A DNA stretch of 64,000 nt from Pelodera strongyloides. Its lineage: Eukaryota > Nematoda > Chromadorea > Rhabditida > Rhabditidae. Below, in pieces: positions 38,973 through 53,900 of this stretch. Under the pieces are notes generated by a model, which saw only the letters and a list, made by a program, of their open reading frames with translations, had not been told where the DNA came from and searched no databases. The position numbers and the translations under genes are program-made. The DNA lies in contig JAANDG010000441.1 in NCBI GenBank assembly GCA_036852015.1, forward strand, positions 1-64,000, given 5' to 3'. Each line of letters opens with the position of its first letter. Within the stretch, counting starts at the first letter, position 1.

Positions 38973-41900
38973 ATTGATTGATTGATTGATTGATTGATTA
39001 ATTGATTGATTGATTGATTGAAATTGATTGATATTGTGTATGTGCTTGTAGCGATCGGTTACGTGATCCGAAAAGCTGATTTCAGATTCAGATTTATTTA
39101 TTCATCCCATGTTTAGATTGTGCGTAATCTTGTATCTCTCCGTGATGAGGTCACCTCGGAAACATCAAGACGACCTTCCGATGCCCCCAATCCAGCAGAT
39201 ATGGTCCATCCCGTCCACCTACAGATGCTTGTCGACATGGGATTCGCGAGAGACGATGTGGTTCAGGTAGAATTACTATCTGTTGTTGTATGTCCCCTTC
39301 GTGTGCCTGGGTGCGTGCTCATGCGTTCTCCTTAGTGGTTTTCATTTTGAGTGAATTACAATGTGGTTACATATGAAGAAGTGGAAATATGTAATATTGT
39401 TTTCTTTGTAGGCTCTTATGGAGTGCGGAACTGTAGCGGAGGCAACCGACTACCTGATCAGCGGAGGCGGTGCAGCTAACGACGTGGAGATGCAACAACC
39501 GGACAGGACTCCTAGACAGGTTGGTTCGCGTAATTTTTTTTATGATATACGACGCATTGGTCTTCCCGGGAAGATTGACCTATTGACCACCTGTATGATT
39601 AAGACCTTCCACCCGAAGAGATTGCAACTGCAAACAAACGTTATCTGTTGTATCATTCAGGCCGCGGGAACGTCACCGACAAGCTCGTCGACCGATCCTG
39701 TGGCTCCGGATCAGGCACCCGTAGCAGTGGCTGGTCCGTCGGAGCAGGTGCCCACAGAGAGCACAGCAGAACCGCCACAACCGAAGAAAGCTGTTGAGAC
39801 GGTTGTTCCGCTCACGGAACTTGTCATCGACTTTGATGTAAGCATTTTTTTTGTTTATGGGTTGTCATGACTGAGACTTGTATCACTTTTTCATAGTAAG
39901 AATGTTTTGTAGTTTTCATCTGCGGCTTCTCGAGTCTTAGCCTTAAGTATGGTGTTCGTTAACTTTGTTTCTTATGATTATTATGGGAGCCTTGTTCATT
40001 ATTTATGAGACCATCATCTCCTTATCCAGATCGAGCAGACGATCTCACGCACTTGTAACGAGATGATTCCCTTGTGCATGAGGCTGATGGACCTCGGATC
40101 CGACCTCGTCTTCTCTACTTCTGATCTCGTAATTGGAGTGATTGATTCGTGCGATCCCACGTGGAAGAAGGAACAACTTGTCCGCAAGTTTATGTGTCTT
40201 GAGGTTTGTTTCTGACCTTATTGCCTATTTATGCAAATTTGTCAGCTGTCATTCGTGTATGAAGCGGAATGTTTCTTCGTGAAGGAAATTTGTAAATTGT
40301 TGTAGCGTATTGTTGGTTTAGATCCGCGAACTGGCGGACGTGATCAGTAAGCAGCCGCTTGCCAGAGATAAGGCGCACTTCCTCGAGACAAGATTGCACT
40401 TCGCCTGTCTTCTTTGGGAGCACATCGCGGATGAGTACTTGCAGGTGAGCTCAAATAGCTGACCTTACTTTTTTGTTATCTCCTTGTGCTATGAGGATTA
40501 AACTCGATACAAATCACATTTATCTTTGCTAACCGACGAAAACACTCATTTCCAGGCTCTCGCTGAGACAGACCTCCGACAGGTATTGCTTAACCTCCTT
40601 GATATTCTATCCAATGCAACCGGAGCCGTCGATTTCCACCTTCAGGACAAAGGGTAGGGGTTTTCGCCTGTTTTGTGTGCTGAATAGCTATTTATCAGAT
40701 TTAAAGCGAAATACCGGCCGGTTTTTGAAACGCATGGTGGACAACTAAATTTTTACGTTTGTGCTATTTAGCTCGATTTTTTATTCTAATTTGTGTTCAT
40801 TTGCATAAGATGCATAAGAATGATGGTGTACTCGATGTGTTTCAAAAACCGGCCAGTATTTCGCTTTAAGCATATGCGACTGACCCAACTTCCTTAGTAT
40901 GTTCCGGTTTATTTATTTATTTATTATGTTTTTAGACTTCTGTCACCCCTCCTTCTATGGTTTGATTTGTACGACAAGTGCTCGAGAATGTCACGGAGAA
41001 GGAAGGTGCTCCTGGAAATTGCCGACAAATGCGAGCTAAAGTACGGGTTATCTTCTTACGTTTTCTTGATTGTTATTGATTTCCATTGATTTAAACTAAA
41101 CGTGTACGATGATGTTTCTTTTTGTGACCCTTAATTTAGTGCCTCACAGCTGGCCACTTGCGCGGGTTTTAGATACACTGTATCGGTATAATATGTATGT
41201 TTTAGATGGTCTTTCTACCAATGGGAAGAGCGATTTGGTGCCCGCGGAAGGTGGAGTGATCATCCTGCCGATATCTCTTCCACTATCACGAAGGTAAGGA
41301 AAGGAACATTTGTGCTGGTTTCTGGAGAGTATCAACTTTATATAAGTCACTGGAATAGGTGTTTTATATGTGTAGAAAGCTAAGAAAACTCTGAATAACC
41401 GTTTAAAAACGCCCTTGAAGATTCTCGGGGTTTGCTTCGCTGGTTGTTTGTTTTATCTATTGTGTCACAGTGTCACTTTTAGGCATTTTTGAATGGCGCG
41501 CCGAAAGTGTCGTTCAAGATGAACAAAAAGGAATACACCATATCCTTCTCCGATATGACTCAGAAGAGTGACTCTGGAAATGGTGTGGACAAGAATATCG
41601 TCAGTGCCGACATGTCTGGAATCGACTGGGAAAAGCACGGAGCTGAGATTCTGGACAAGGTGGGGAACTGTTACCATATCTGAGTGGAAGTACCAAAAAA
41701 GGTCTTGAAAGTCTCCATCTGCATTGGGTTGTTGGGCACTTACTTTTGTGTAATGTGAGATAATTGTTTAGTAATTGTGTCCTATGCTGTGAGATAATTG
41801 TTGCATTGTTTTTAAGGAGCAAGAGCCCATTGCTACGAAGGAGGAGGTGGAGCATCTTCTGAATGCTCTTGTCGGTCTTCTGAAGCGGACTAGAATGCAC

Positions 41901-44900
41901 CATGGAGTGTCGCATTCTGTCATGCTACTGCTTACCCGACTCACCAATGATCCAGAAGTGGCCAAGTCATTCTATGAAGTAGGTGGCTTTTCGTGTTACG
42001 TTCACCTAATGCCATACGATCATACGAACACGCCAAATATTGAAATGCCTGACCTGTACAGTACGCTCGATTTCCATTGTTTTATTATCTAATTACCCGT
42101 TTGCTAATCAACGACAACCCGACGCGTTATATACTACTTTTTCTTCATCATTTCATTATGATGCACACCCTGTGGTGTTATTTAATAAATAAATAAATAA
42201 ATGTTACGTAACCCTTGAAATTGAAATAGTAATCCTCTTGAAATTTAAACGGAACTGTTTCAGCGCGATGGAATCTCTGCCCTGTTGCGTTTGCGTTGCT
42301 CATCTTCACCGTCGACCACTGGACTTTTGACGTTGATCATCCGGAATTGTATTGAGGATAAGGTGAGAAGCCAATCTGAACGGAGTGCCTTTTCGGATTG
42401 TTTCTTGCTTTACGTTTTGAGACCGGACGTTTGTGATTACTTGAAATGCGAAGTATATGAGTAGGCATTGTTGTCTGTCATCTCATCAAACTTTATCCCG
42501 TTTAGTCAATGGTCGCCCAAATGATGGAGCGTTCGATTCGCGCGGTGGCTGGTGGAACCCACAATTCACGAGGCAACACTCCATTCCAGAACAGGTAATG
42601 CAATGAAAAAGTCATCTTTAAAGCCGTATTGTACACACTTTGGGAAATTTGCATATGATACACATATCCTATGTATCATATGCAACGTTTGTGCCCGAAG
42701 CTAGCCGGACGGGCAAATACTTTGCATAGGATACCTAGGAAATGCATATCATACGCAAATTTCCCAAAGTGGGTACAATACTGCTTTAATTTTGCGTGAA
42801 CTTCTGTTCTGTCCAATATTTTGTATTGTTTGCTTCAGATGGAATCCGGCTCGTAATACTCAGATGCGTGATTGGAAGTCTTCACTGTACGTTCTGTCGC
42901 CCCTTATCGCCAAGGACGCCCATATGTTTGTGAAAACTATGAACTCGATTGCTCGACTGAAGGATGGAAAGATGACGACTATCGCACATCAGCATCCAAC
43001 AAACCAGAACAACCAGGACACACAAAGAGCAAATGCTGTGAGTTTGTGCCTCGAGATCATGTTTTCCATTTAACTATCTGTTGGTGTGTATTACATATTT
43101 TCGCTTTCGAAATCAAGGCATGCTGGTGAAACCGTAAAGATTGGGTACGAACCACCTCCGGTGAGTCCGGAGGTGGTTCTCTTATGCCCTGGGTACGGCA
43201 CAGATTCCCTTTAACTCTAGCCCGCCCACTGTTCTAGGAAGTGGTGAAGCAAGAGAGTGAAACACTGAATGTCACAAGTCGTTTACGTGTTTCTAGGTTG
43301 TCGAGCTTCTTCTGCGCGAAGTGATCGAAGGTGATTGGAGTGGAGATCCGAATTCGCTCACTGCATTTTCAATGCGGATGGTTAGCAGAGGTCAGTGACG
43401 TTTTCTCTTTTTCTATTCTATGCTTATGTTATAGTTATAGTTCTATGCAATTCTTATTGCCTATCTACTGGGATCGTGATGAACGTGGATACTGGTCTAT
43501 TATGGTCGCATTTTCTCCCGCTGTTGTATTTTTGTTGAATTATTTGATTTGTTTGATCCTAGCTATTATTCAGGAATGTTGCTCACTCTTGTGGCCGAAC
43601 TCCTTCGTGGTTATGGTTGTGTGGCCGGAATAGTGAGCGAACTGAAGTATGGTAGTAACTCGGTTGTATACACGCTTCTGGATTCCCTCGTTGCCAGTAC
43701 CAAGGACCCGGTGCGCCATCTGACTTTCACGCTTTTTTTTTTACTTTACACTTTCCTACTTCTTTGATGAGTTTAACCCGCTTTGATGTTTTGGATTGTT
43801 TACAACACGCTTACAGGAGACACATACCGGTTTGAAGACATTCATCGGTACCCTCGCCTCTTGTAATCACGCCACTAAGGCGCAGGACGGTCTCGTCAAC
43901 GATGTGAAGAGCGTCATTTCAGCCATTGCCTCGGATAAGGCTACTGATGTGGATGTTTTGATCACTAAGGTACGAAATACTATAACTTACTGAAATTTGT
44001 ATGAAGCACTATCAACGTATCAACTACTAAAAAATAGAATTTTGTATATTTGTTCGTTGGTGAGAATTTTGTATATTTGTTCGTTGATGTGGTAGAATGT
44101 GAAGGATTAATGTATACACGCCTTCAGGTATCAGAATTGTCGAACCTGGTTCTGATGATGCGTGACGCTTGTCCGTCAACCCATGCACACCGTCCACCAG
44201 GTCAAGAAGATCATCCGAATCCGACTACTCCTGCTAGTGAGTTGGCAGCGTTTTTGCCTCAGTCAACACAGCGTAAATACTAATCGTCGCTGTGTATTTT
44301 CTTATTTATTTATGATATTTAGACACCAACTACATTGTGCGTCTCGTGCAGAAACGTCGCTTGTGTGGCGACCTCGTCTGGGCGGTCACCCAGCTGCCAC
44401 TCAACAAGAAGGAGGCAATCGACGCTGTCAACAACGTACTGAGGACTTTGGACGAGTTGACGAGGAATATCAATTCGCAGGTGCGCATGCTTATTGGTCG
44501 ATGGATTTGAACGGGTGTCGAATAAAACCTCTGATATGGACCTGGTTACTGACTGGGATTGATTATAGGTTGCCGCTCAAAACGCTGCGCAAAATCGGAC
44601 CGCCCAGCCTACAGATGCTGCAGGCCCAAGTCGATCAACTGACGAGGCTCCCCGAGCAGAACTTGCTTCCGATGCGAATATCACTGTTCAGGTAACGAGT
44701 TTGCGAGTTTTAGGATGACAAAGTGGGTAATTTACTGGCATTAATCGTAGTTTTCTAACACGTACACATAGGAACAAAAACACATACCTCCTAAGCAAGC
44801 TTTTTCCACAATACAATTTACTTGGTGCGTTTTTTGGCACGATAGTTCACTGACGTTGCAGGATGTCTCCTTCTCAGCTCAGCCGGATACTCATCATAGA

Positions 44901-47900
44901 GTAAATTATCACAATGAAACCGTGAGAGACGAGCGTGATGTGGATGTGGTGAGTTTCCCACCAGATGTTCTACAGTTTGAGTTATTCTGGTAAACCCCCA
45001 ATATCAGTGAAGAATAAAAAAGGTCTAGACCCAATTCATTGCTTGCTTGTTTAGTTTGACCGTGAAGAGGATGAGGAGGATGGCGAAGGCTTCGTTGACG
45101 ACGATGATGAAGACGACCAGGATGACCAGGATGACGATGATGGAGAGAGTGACATGGACCAGTCGGATCGGGAACAGGACGCGGTACGGTGTTATTTTGA
45201 GGGTCACACTTGTTCGGACTAGTAAAGTAATTCAGTGTTGGCATTCGACAAGAGGAGTGGCCTTGACATTTTGTCCATTTTCATCTGAAGATGCATAAAA
45301 GAGCGTGTGACTCGTTCCCCTTTAGGCCTTTCTTTAGGCCCTACGCAATTGGCAATCATCTTGGTTTATTTAGGCGGAACACGACGAGCAAGACGACGGA
45401 ATGGCGAACGATGATGAAGGCGATGAGCTTGTCGAGGATTCCATGTCTAGTGGTGAAGAGGTGAATGTTCAATCTATGCTCCTGAGTTCAGTGCACGATT
45501 CCTTATTCTTAGAATGTTTTGCCCGTTTGCGTCCTATCTTTTTGTCTAGCAACTTTGTTCAATTCTAGGACAACGGCGGTGCTGATGACACGATGGGTGA
45601 GGCTGTTGAAGACGATGTCGAACTGATTGGAAATGACCGAGCGGCTGCTATTGGAAATCAACTGGTCGACAGAGATGTAAGTGTTACGTGTTACGTTGTT
45701 CATTTATCTTGAGAGATTTGCATTCCTTTTCTTTCTTTGTCGTTTGGAGTAGTAGACATGTAAGCGTATCCTTTCGGTGCTTTTGTGACTTCCATATCCA
45801 TCTTTTTATTCTTGTTACCGTAGTTCTTAGTACATTCCGAAACACTTTTAGGAAGTGCCCGTGGAAGTTGATGTTGGCGACGACAGCGAACTCACCGAGG
45901 ACGAGGAGGAGGATGGAGGAGCATTCGGAAGATTCTTTGACGAGGTGGACCAACAAGTTGGCAGGGTGTGACCTTTGCCCCTTTCTTCCTATTTTCCCTC
46001 TTTTTGTTCTTCTGCATTTTTCCACAGACTGTGCTCCTTTTTTAACATCTTAGGATATATTTACCCCGGCCTATTTGACGCTTTCTAACACAATATTTCT
46101 GAAATTTGACCCTTTTCTTCTTTCGTATTCATGAGGCTAATTCTTATTGTTGTATTAGCAGGAGTTTGGTCTGGGCCGAATGGCTGCCGCGGACCTCCTC
46201 GACGCGCAGAACTATTTGGATGAGATCTACCTGGATGGACATGGACACGATGTCATTCAGCTGCACCGACAAGAAGGACGTGCACAGGTTTGTTCTGGCG
46301 TCTATTAAAGCGAAATACCGGTCGGTTTTTGAACAGCACTGCGTACGCCTGCTTTCTTATGCAACCTATGCAACTGAGCAAAAGCATAAAAGCTAGGCCC
46401 AAATTAGACCCCACTGTGCATAGATGCATAGGAATGCAAGTACTTGAGATGCGTTTCAAAAACCGGCTGGTATTTCGCTTTAAATTGCTTTCTTCAACAT
46501 TCTATGAAATTGATTTGTTTAATATACCAACAAGTAAGTCTCATATAAAGGAACATTATCATTTGTGTTTATCACCCGGTATTTTGTTTAGGCTACCGCG
46601 AATAACGCGGCGCCACAACATCATCCACTACTCGTCCGACAACAACCTGCGGAGATAAGAAGACAGGTTATTATTGAATTAGAGACATGTTTTTTTGGCC
46701 AGACTTATATATTGGATTCATTTCAGTGTAAACGTGTCTTTTACAGGATGGTGCCCTTGGACGTCATGGCCTTCGTTACAATATTCTGGTTGATCGAGCT
46801 GGACGTGCGAATGTGGGATTTTGAGATTTGTTATAACTAGTTGTCTGATTTTATAGATACGCCTAGTGGGCGTCGTTATTGGCGAAGAGAGAAGGATAGA
46901 ACGTAAATGTTTAGGGAGGTGCTGCCCATGGACTCCAACGACAGGGCGCTGTGCGTGCACGAGTGATTGACAATACGAGTCTGTTCCGCGACATCTTCGA
47001 TCTTGCACATGGTGCACCAAGAGGACTTTTCGAACTGAGGCCGCGTCCCTTGCTCAGCGTTCTGGTTTGTGAATATGTCCTTGTGTAAAGCCCCAAACTG
47101 TAGTATATTATGGGAATGTCGTTTTTTTCACAAATACCAGCTACCAGCAAACAGACTGAAAGGTCTATTTCTTCGTATAAATAAAACCGTGTTTACAGGA
47201 GCGGTACAACGGTGCGGAGACTTCGGAACGCCGTTTCGTGCCAGTCTGTTCGGCCCTTGAGAGGTTGGCCGATGGAGCGGGCATGTTGGAACAGCACTCG
47301 TTGCAGATGCTAGCCATTGTTGCTCAGTCGTGGGTCAGCTCTGTCGCCCAACAAAGGGATGAAAAGGTTACTTTATTGCAGTGTATTGGAGTGTAATCAG
47401 ATATCAGAAGATATCAGAACTGTTTTGCATAAGCTGTGCGAAAACTAGTATTTTCTTTAGGAAAAGGAAGAGGCAAAGAAGCAATCCGAGGCTGACAAGA
47501 GTAAGAAGCAACCGGCGCAGAGTGCAACGTGAGTTGTCATCTTCTTTTCTTTTTTTGTTGTTGTTGTTGTTGTTGAAAACGAAACGGTAAATAAGTGTGC
47601 ACCATTTCCTTCGTTATTTCCCAAGCGAATACTTGTTGATTTTTTTCGATATTCGGGAAAAGCTCTCCGGGGAAGTTTTTTTTGCGATGAGATGATGATA
47701 AGGACTGATGCCTTAATTTCAGTGGAGAACCCACCGAAAGCGTCGAGCTGGAGTTGGACGTGACTCAAGAGGACTTGCTTCCCGGAGAGGAGCCGCTCGC
47801 AGGACAACCAGTACATCAGGAAGAGCCCATGGACACTTCGGGTGGGTTTCTCGTTTTTGTTACGTTTGATACTAGTTTTTGTTTTTGTCTGTTCGTGTTT

Positions 47901-50900
47901 GCTCGCGGTTTTTTTTAGTTATTGGTTCACAATACATTTATTTGTCTTCAGAGGCCGCAGCGACAGCATCCCGAGATGTCCCAATGGAGCAAGCGCCGAC
48001 TCTTGATGTTTGTTTTTCTGATTTTAGTTTTTATTGTTGTTGTAGTTTGTAGTGATTGTAGTCAATTTTATTTTACAAATCATGCGTGATATACATTGAT
48101 TCAGACCACGCAAGCCGATGCTCCGGATGTTTCCCCGGACGTATCCACGGCAATGGAGACGGAACAGCGAGATACCTTAGTCAGAGAAGAGGACACACAG
48201 GCCAGTGAGAGTCGACAGGTCGACGATGTTTGCACGGTAGGTATCACTTGGTTCTTTTGGTTTGGCTGAGAAATTGTGAACCACCGAAGTTCTTATAAGC
48301 AGAACCCCTAGTTAACTCTTGCAATGTTCAGGCGGTCGAGCAGCTCTCCTCGCATGACAGCCCTGTTGCTGAGAATGTGACGACGGCTGTGGAGTCTCGT
48401 GAGGGAGCACCATCTGAAGAAGGACATGGACAAGCTGAAGCCGCTCCCACTGCTGACGGTATGGAACCCACTCAAAGGGCCACATCACCGCAGCAAGAAC
48501 AACCTGCTCAAGCACCAGCAGCAGCCGTGGATGAGCACCCGGGCATGATCAGAGTTCCCGACGAATACAGAGATGCTCTTGGAGGTAAGATATTAGGGTA
48601 GAGTGCTGTTCCGCAGATGTCTATAGCTCTCGTAGTGCTCGTTGAGCGTTGTGGAAGAAAATTGTGTAGTATGCTGTACAAGTCAAATGCAGAGAGATCC
48701 AACTTCTTAATGTCTTTGAAGTTGTCTTTATAAAGTGGCTAATTTTTCTACTTCAGACACGTGGATCCCTGAGGGAGTCGATCCAGCCTTCCTAGCAGCA
48801 TTACCGGAAGACGTGAGAGGTGAAGTGTTGAGGGATTACGAACGACAACAAAGAGCACAAAGGGCATCTGCGGCTCCTCCAGTAACTCAGGCACAGGCGG
48901 TGAGTTTTTTCTTGTAACCACATGTTTTATTATAACGACATTCATTCATAAATTGTTTGAATTTATTGGATATGAGGCCTTGTGGTTTGTTATTCCGGAA
49001 GCTGTTCCAAATTTATATATTGGTGTCCGTTGGGGTCCAGTGGTGTCCACTTGTCCACTGTCCTCTTGGACCTGTGTGTCCAAAGGAGTTTCCACGGTGT
49101 ATTATCCAGTAAGCCTTGGGTGAAATATATCCCTGTCGCATCGCATCCCCTTACAAACAGCATTGTTATCAAATCGCGTAATTTTCAGTCTGGTGCTGCC
49201 GCCCCAGCCACAACAGAAGGTGATGCAGCTGCTGCTCCCGCTGCTGCTCCAGCCGCCCTTCCCGGAGTCGAGCCACTTGATCAGGAATTCCTCGCCGCCT
49301 TACCACCCGAGCTGCAGGAGGAGATCCTTGCACAACATGAGCGAGCCGTTCGCGAGGCTCAGGCCGCTGCACAAGCTGCTGCCAACCCTGCGCCTCAAGT
49401 GCCCGCGCCCGCCGGCGATGACGCTGTGGCTGTTCTTGAGAGTCTGCCACCCTCACTCAGACAACAGGTGTGTTTTGATATTTCGTGCCGGCGTTTGATT
49501 CGCGTCGTTTGGGTAAAACATTACGTTAACCATGCGTGTAGAAAAGAGCGTTCCAACTTCCAACGAGCGTTATTGTCAGGTGCTCGCGGATGCGGATGAC
49601 TCTGTCCTAGCTGCTCTACCACCGAATGTTGCCGAAGAAGCGAGGAGACTGCGGAGTCAATTTGACAGAGAGGTTAGTTTACATTGATCATGTTTAGTGT
49701 TCACCATTTCTGGTGGTGCTAACAGCTTTAGCAACCTGGATTTCTTACTTTACAATGTTCATTTTATGAGTATTTTCTTGTTCAGCAAGCTCTCCGCGTG
49801 CAGCATCGACTGATGATTCCCACAAGAAGAGGATTTTACGCTCGTGTTGGACAAGGGCAAGCTCAGGGACAAGCTGTTGGAGGTCATGCTGGAAATGCTG
49901 CGACAGCACCTAACAATGCGGTCCAGATCCTGGACAAGGACTCGATCGTCACACTGGTTCTGCTCTTTCTGGTCGACAATCCCAGACTGAGCTTTGGACG
50001 ACTTCAGAGGGTGCGTAGTTTTTAAAATTTATAACTAGAGCTGTCTAATCTACCGTACTCACGCTATCCTTCCCATATATTCACTGTTCGTAACTAAGGG
50101 AAGTTGTTTAATGCCTATTATTTCCAGGTTATTCGTTCGCTGTGCTCCCATGCAGCCACTTGTGACTTTGTCATCTGGTGTTTCTTGGCGTTATTGGATA
50201 AGACGACGGAGAGCAGTGATGACGATGATGTGGGTTTTTGGTTTAGTTTAGTTTATGAATTGTGCTGGATCTTGAAGAAAGATCTTATTAATTGAATCGG
50301 GCTATCGAGTAGGATCTATGAAATGTGATAAATATATCTATTTTTTTTAGGTTGTTGGAGGTGGTTCTTCGTGGATCGATTCACTCACTGTCACCGCTTC
50401 CGGAAATAACGAACAAGCCCTGCGAGTCGGCAAAGGTGTGGTTTGTTTAAAAGAAATTTCACTCAAACTACGTTCGTGAGTATGAATATCTGAGCTGGTT
50501 CCCATATATTATAGTAAATAAAATCGTACAGTACTCTATGGATTTTGTCTGTATATGCCAACATCTTCAGATGGTGGTAACGTGACCGTGCACCCGTTGA
50601 TTGGTCAGACTGCTTCTCGCACACTGTTGGACTCATTGCTCACCATTGCAAAGGCCTACCCAGGACATTTGCTCCCTGAACAGCTGAGGAATCGGGCAAC
50701 TGCTGTAAGAATCTTTGCCTCGTATCTGTTTGTTCATATGCCAGTGTTAACTGTGAATTAATAGAATAAACGTAAGTGCGATTAGAAAACCATCAACGCG
50801 ACATAAAGATCGGGGAGATATATAGACGTATAGATATCTAACTGCGTATTTCTTTTGTTCATAAAGAATCTGGTGATGTTTTTAATGTGTTGTGTGATTA

Positions 50901-53900
50901 TTTCAGGCCTCCGCCACCGAAGCACCATCATTGGATACTTTCTGGGATTTGGTTCGAAAGCATGGACAAGGAAAGCAAGCGAAGGTAAGCATTATTTGAC
51001 ATCCAAGCATAGTTCTCATACAGTTACTACTTTTGATTATGCTTATACGAATATTTTGCTGTTTCCAGGATTTCAACTTGTCTGAAATCAAGTTCTCTTC
51101 GTTGGACGACTGCCCGCTCGCCTCACTGATGTCATACCTGGAGAAAGGAGTTGTTAGGAAGAACACACCGCTTCAGGTATATTTTTTCTGGTCATACACC
51201 GGTGTACCACCTCCAGATTGGCTGTGACCATCTCTGGAGTTATGCCGTAATCGTTGTTGCATTCCTAGCTCAAACACACCCCCTCATACACGGGTTTTAT
51301 ATCCTGTTTTAATTGAATCTTGCTATCTGACCGTTCATGCTTTTCCAGGAACGACTCTTGAAAGTTGGCACTTGTGTAGTGCAAACTTTGCCCGAAGACA
51401 CCGTGTCCAAGTTGGGTCTCTCCCCGGCCACAACACCCTTGTCAGCGCAGTTGAGATCGTTGATCTCGCTCCTCACACAGGCTACATGCTCGAATGATGC
51501 TATTACGGTAGGATACGTTTGAGTATTTATGGATGGTCATGTTTATGCTTATGGTGTTTTCCGCTTGTAGCTATGTGTTTTTTTTTAATAATAATAATAT
51601 AATAATAAAAATAATAATAAAGGTTTATTGATTACACAAAATCAAAAGGCACCCTAAGACGGAAATGCTTTTTCGCCTTTTCCGCATCACAGATCCCCTT
51701 AGAGCGCAATGGGCTGGAAATTCGCAGTGCCATTTGGTGTACATTTTGTTGTGCTCTTTCAGGAGGGTCGAGCAATGGTTGTGGAAGCGATGCGTGCTCT
51801 GCCCGCCTCTACTTCACTCATCTACAGTCTTCTGTTTGAGAGCATTGAGAAACTGGGTCTCAACCTGTTCCCACAGATTCAGGAGCTCGTCCAACAACTT
51901 GATGCGGTAATTGTGATTTATGTTTTCTCTTCACTTGGGTTGGTAGACATTTGAAATGGTTTTACGAAGAATTTTCACGTATATTTTCATTTAATATTTC
52001 ACCTACGAAGAATTTTCACGTATATTTTCATTTAATATTTCACCTATCTTATCAAAATGTTACTTCAGCTCGCACCTTCTGCCGCGACAACATCAACGGC
52101 TACATCTGCCCCGCCTGCGGAACCAACATTGCCTAGGAATCGGTCACAAGTGAGAATTTTTTCGGTTGTAGACTTTTACTTGCTCACTTTTCGCCGTTTT
52201 CCGTATCACAAAGAGCGCAAATGTGTGCCGGACCGTGTATCCCAGGTAGTCCTCTTTCGAAGATCGAACTTACGTCACCTTTTTTTTACCTTTACATTGG
52301 TTCAGGTGAATCGTTGGAATGGTGAGCGAGTCGTCCTCGAAGGAGATTCCACTGGACGCGTTGTGGCTGCATCGGTGTGTGAAGAACTTCGACTGCCAGC
52401 TGTGCGAGCTCTCACTGATAAGGTGTGTATTTTGGTCGTTGTTGCTTTGTCTTTGTAATGTCTCAGACCTATTGTTTTTTTTCTGTGTTCATCCGCAATG
52501 TTCATTCTAATTTGTTTAGAGTGGAGTCCAACACGCTCTTCTCTCCAGCCTGCAGACGATCACCAAGATCCGCGATTCCACACGACAGATGAAAGAGCAG
52601 AAGAGGAAGAAGGAGGAGAAAGAGAAGGCAGACAAGGAAAAGAAGGAGGAGGAGGAGAGAAAGAAGGAAGCCGCCAAGAACAAGGAGTCCGGAGTAGACG
52701 GAGAGAAGAAGGACGAAGCGGAAGCGGTGAGAGAACAATTTTTTTTATCTGAACTTTGAGAAGCCTTAATGTTTTAAGTCGTAATCGTTTCTGCCTCCGA
52801 TGAGTTATATTTGAGATCTTGTTCTCATTTTTATTTTACAGGCTGCAACTGCGTCTTCGACGGTCGGCGAAACTTCTGTCGAAATGCAACCCTCAACGTC
52901 GAGCGCCACTGCTACAGATGAAGTTGTGGAAGACGCTCTTAGCAAGCGTCTGGAGTCTCTGGACGAGCTCTGGGACCTGGTCTCTGTGTGTCTGAGCCGG
53001 CTCGGAAAGGCCTCAGATCCCCATGCCGTACTCGCACTTCAGCCTGCCGCCGAAGCGTTCTTCCTCGTTCACGCTGTGCCGACGTCGACAATTGGACCAG
53101 TGGATCATGAGAAAGCGCAGAATGCCGAGACTTCGAAGTTGATACACTTTGCTGGTGGGTGAAGAGTTTAATCGGCTGCATGCATTATGTCTTTCCGTCT
53201 TGTCTTTACTTTAACTACTAACAATAAGTAATCACTTCACTGGTTGAGAAGGATTTAGGATTCCGCGCATTAATGATGTGTAACAATATTGAATCATCTT
53301 ATGTCCATTGCCCGTCCTAATGGTCCTAATCAATGCAACTTTACAGAACAACACCGATGTGTGCTCAACCAAGTGCTCCGCCAAAACCCCGTGGCTCTAT
53401 CGGAAGGTGGTCCATTCGCTGTGCTCACACAATTCCCCAAACTTCTTGATTTTGATGTGAAACGGAAATACTTCCGGAAACAACTCACGCAAATTGAGGA
53501 GAATAGACCGTGAGTTTGTTGCATGTATCACTTTCAGTTGTATGGTGTGGCCCCTGAAGAGCTCTGCGTGAATGCATTGGAAACTAATTATGCATAATTT
53601 TCTTTACGAAATAGTAAACTAAATATTTTTTCTTCAGTTTCCGCCGTGAGGACGTTCCGATCCGCGTCCGTCGTGCACACATCTTCTCCGAATCGTATCG
53701 CGAGTTGTTCAGGCTGCGGCCGCACGAGTGGAAGCACCGATTTTATATCATGTTTGATGGTGAGTCTCTTCTGAATTAAAGCGTTTGGGATTTGTAAAGA
53801 ATTATCGAAAATCGATTCTTGAACTTATTTTTAAGTTTACGACGCTAGCACGTATGTAGGCTAGGGGCTCGCCTGTATCTGAAAACGGAGTGTTTTTTTC

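Larger units (their letters stand above)
41817..44691 (+). other. eel-1: eel-1 exons 44-53: central solenoid
   Basis: Exons: 41817-41978, 42264-42362, 42506-42594, 42839-43037, 43297-43390, 43574-43710, 43817-43969, 44128-44236, 44323-44480, 44569-44691. Recognisable HUWE1-like stretches: [43 protein letters not shown] and [14 protein letters not shown]. Confidence 0.85.

Noticed and set aside
45684..46025. Antisense frames over the acidic exons of eel-1
   Set aside because: Shadows of the acidic coding sequence; no splice or family support.
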